The notes under the pieces: model-generated
The model's database searches: none
What the model was told of the DNA's origin: nothing
The model's input: the letters and a program-made list of their open reading frames with translations, nothing else
Position numbers and translations under genes: made by a program
Source: Microcaldota archaeon
GTDB lineage: Archaea > Micrarchaeota > Micrarchaeia > Anstonellales > J096
Direction: 5' to 3'
DNA: 5,544 nt
Assembly (NCBI GenBank): GCA_025058915.1
Contig: JANXEC010000032.1
Span: 1 to 5,544 of the forward strand
Part shown: positions 4,806-5,544 of the stretch, piece after piece
Position numbering within the stretch: the stretch's first letter is position 1
Layout: each line of letters opens with the position of its first letter

Positions 4806-4826
4806 GCTCTATATGATATGAGAAAA

Positions 4827-4834
4827 AATAAAAA
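4827..4834 (-). promoter_or_regulatory. Box A of the DUF35 gene
   Basis: TTTTTATT on the minus strand is centred about 25.5 nt upstream of the ATG at 4805. It is part of a longer T5-A-T6 tract (4834-4823), which could also end transcripts arriving from the helical-protein gene. No Shine-Dalgarno motif is seen. Confidence 0.5.
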
Positions 4835-4861
4835 CATATCTAGTGAATCTTCTACATTATA

Positions 4862-5218
4862 TCATACTTCTATAACTCTATCAATCAGACATACCAGTCT
4901 CTTATTATACTCATAGATATCCTGAGCACTCAGTCTCTTCATATCGGATTTATTCTCCAACCTATAACTCTCACCTACAGCCTTACCGACCTCGCTGACG
5001 AATTCTAGTATGTCTCGATGGTTTCTCTTCAGAGGAACACCAACTCTTAGCAATTCCCTCGCCACTCCACCCAACCGATCTAAAACATCCTTCATCTTGA
5101 TACCAACAGAATTATTTCTCATATCCCTCTCGATCTCTAGCTGTAGATTGAACAACTCTCTCCTATACTCCTTCAACGATTCTATCTCCTCTCTATTACA
5201 CAAGACCCTGGTGTTCAT
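4862..5218 (-). CDS. Small, mostly alpha-helical protein of unknown function
   Basis: A 118-residue charged protein that I do not recognise. Residues 9-34 form a long amphipathic helix (REEIESLKEYRRELFNLQLE) that may coil. Two or more further helices follow: KMKDVLDRLGGVARELLRVG at 41-60, HRDILEFVSEVGKAVGESY at 67-85 and AQDIYEYNKRLVCLIDRVIEV at 98-118. A basic/polar linker PLKRNHRD lies at 62-69. Two cysteines (7 and 110) are far apart and no metal motif is seen. No signal or membrane segment is present. It lies 33 nt downstream of the partial gene at the right edge, on the same strand, and 56 nt upstream of the DUF35 gene. A box A-like TTCTAAAA sits about 24 nt before the ATG, so it may have its own start as well as read-through. 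Confidence 0.72.
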   Translation of the reverse strand: MNTRVLCNREEIESLKEYRRELFNLQLEIERDMRNNSVGIKMKDVLDRLGGVARELLRVGVPLKRNHRDILEFVSEVGKAVGESYRLENKSDMKRLSAQDIYEYNKRLVCLIDRVIEV

Positions 5219-5238
5219 TATTCAAATTAGATAAAATC

Positions 5239-5246
5239 TTTTAGAA
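5239..5246 (-). promoter_or_regulatory. Candidate box A of the helical-protein gene
   Basis: TTCTAAAA on the minus strand is centred about 24 nt upstream of the ATG at 5218. The spacing fits the leaderless pattern of neighbouring genes, but the sequence is a weaker TATA match; GATTTTATC just downstream is an alternative that is too close to the start. Confidence 0.35.
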
Positions 5247-5251
5247 CTTTT

Positions 5252-5544
5252 CTAGAATTCTGCTGTCATGATATATACTCTATTAGACTCTACCCAACTA
5301 TCCAAAAATCTCTCTATCAATCTGTTCAAACTCTCGTAGAACTCCTGTTTGCGTACAATACTTCCATCTGGAGCTACTATAAAAGTTCTGGAGCTGTTCA
5401 TTATTAGTTCATCGATTATGATTCTAGATGCATCTATCGATGTAGTATTGTAGAGTGCTCTACCCCTATCCCCTAGTCTCTGATTATAGCCGATTATCAA
5501 ATGCACGATCCTTTCGAATACCTGGTTGATCTGCTCTACAGATT
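5252..5544 (-). CDS. C-terminal part of an unrecognised protein, continues past the right edge
   Basis: The frame is open on the minus strand from the window edge to TAG at 5254-5252, giving 96 visible residues. A GTG at 5506-5504 could be a start, but the frame continues upstream without a stop (visible SVEQINQVFERIV), so the gene is probably longer. Features seen are a helix at the beginning, a basic stretch GYNQRLGDRGRALYNTTS, a helix DASRIIIDELI, a strand-turn FIVAPDGSIVRKQ, a long helix EFYESLNRLIERFLDSWVESN, and a final strand VYIMTAEF. No cysteine, membrane segment or known motif is visible. Its stop is 33 nt from the start of the next same-strand gene, consistent with one transcription unit. 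Function unknown. Confidence 0.65.
   Translation of the reverse strand, partial: SVEQINQVFERIVHLIIGYNQRLGDRGRALYNTTSIDASRIIIDELIMNSSRTFIVAPDGSIVRKQEFYESLNRLIERFLDSWVESNRVYIMTAEF

Noticed and set aside
5010..5234. Plus-strand open frame opposite the helical-protein gene
   Set aside because: Ser/Leu-rich antisense product; the minus frame has balanced charge and amphipathic helices and a box A.
5504..5506. GTG as the true start of the right-edge gene
   Set aside because: The frame stays open to the window edge with plausible residues, and no box A can be judged upstream, so a longer gene is more likely.
1..5544. CRISPR array, insertion sequence or integrated element at tRNA-Phe
   Set aside because: No regularly spaced repeats, no transposase or integrase, and no duplicated tRNA 3' fragment are visible in the window.

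Overview
The window reads as a chromosomal segment of an archaeon, most likely a thermophilic member of the Thermoproteota (Crenarchaeota/TACK group). The evidence is an archaeal/eukaryal-type tryptophanyl-tRNA synthetase, the archaeal ribosome-rescue factor Pelota, a DUF35 zinc-ribbon/OB-fold protein, an archaeal-style tRNA-Phe with no encoded CCA, and A/T-rich box A elements placed about 25 nt upstream of start codons (leaderless mRNAs). Coding sequence is AT-leaning with heavy use of AGA/AGG (Arg) and ATA (Ile). Genus cannot be fixed by eye. No mobile element, CRISPR array or rRNA is visible.

Layout. 1-192 (+) is the end of a methionyl-tRNA synthetase-type C-terminal tRNA-binding domain. 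It overlaps by 4 nt a gene for a single-pass membrane protein of unknown function (189-725, +). That gene converges with, and overlaps by 38 nt, a thioredoxin-fold, peroxiredoxin-like protein without a peroxidatic cysteine (688-1122, -). Next comes trpS (1144-2226, -). Divergent from trpS, across a 42-nt gap with interleaved promoters, lie a metallo-beta-lactamase (MBL) fold hydrolase (2269-2961, +) and pelA (2951-3913, +), which overlap by 11 nt. tRNA-Phe(GAA) (3914-3987, -) abuts the pelA stop codon. A near-symmetrical box A appears to serve both the tRNA and a small beta-rich protein (4042-4410, +). That gene shares a CTAG stop overlap with a DUF35 protein (4407-4805, -). Two genes of unknown function follow on the minus strand: a helical protein (4862-5218) and a gene running off the window (5252-5544).

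How the genes relate. Much of the window concerns translation: a tRNA-binding MetRS module, TrpRS, tRNA-Phe, and Pelota, which works with aEF1A and ABCE1 in other archaea to rescue stalled ribosomes. The MBL-fold protein is co-oriented and overlapping with Pelota, so it is a candidate partner, possibly a nuclease, though this is inference from position only. The rest are orphans: a membrane-anchored protein, a probably non-catalytic peroxiredoxin-like protein, a beta-sandwich candidate, a DUF35 protein away from its usual thiolase/HMG-CoA synthase neighbours, and two unknowns. The region is extremely compact: gene ends, promoters and terminators repeatedly use the same bases. There is no stretch over 300 nt without a gene.
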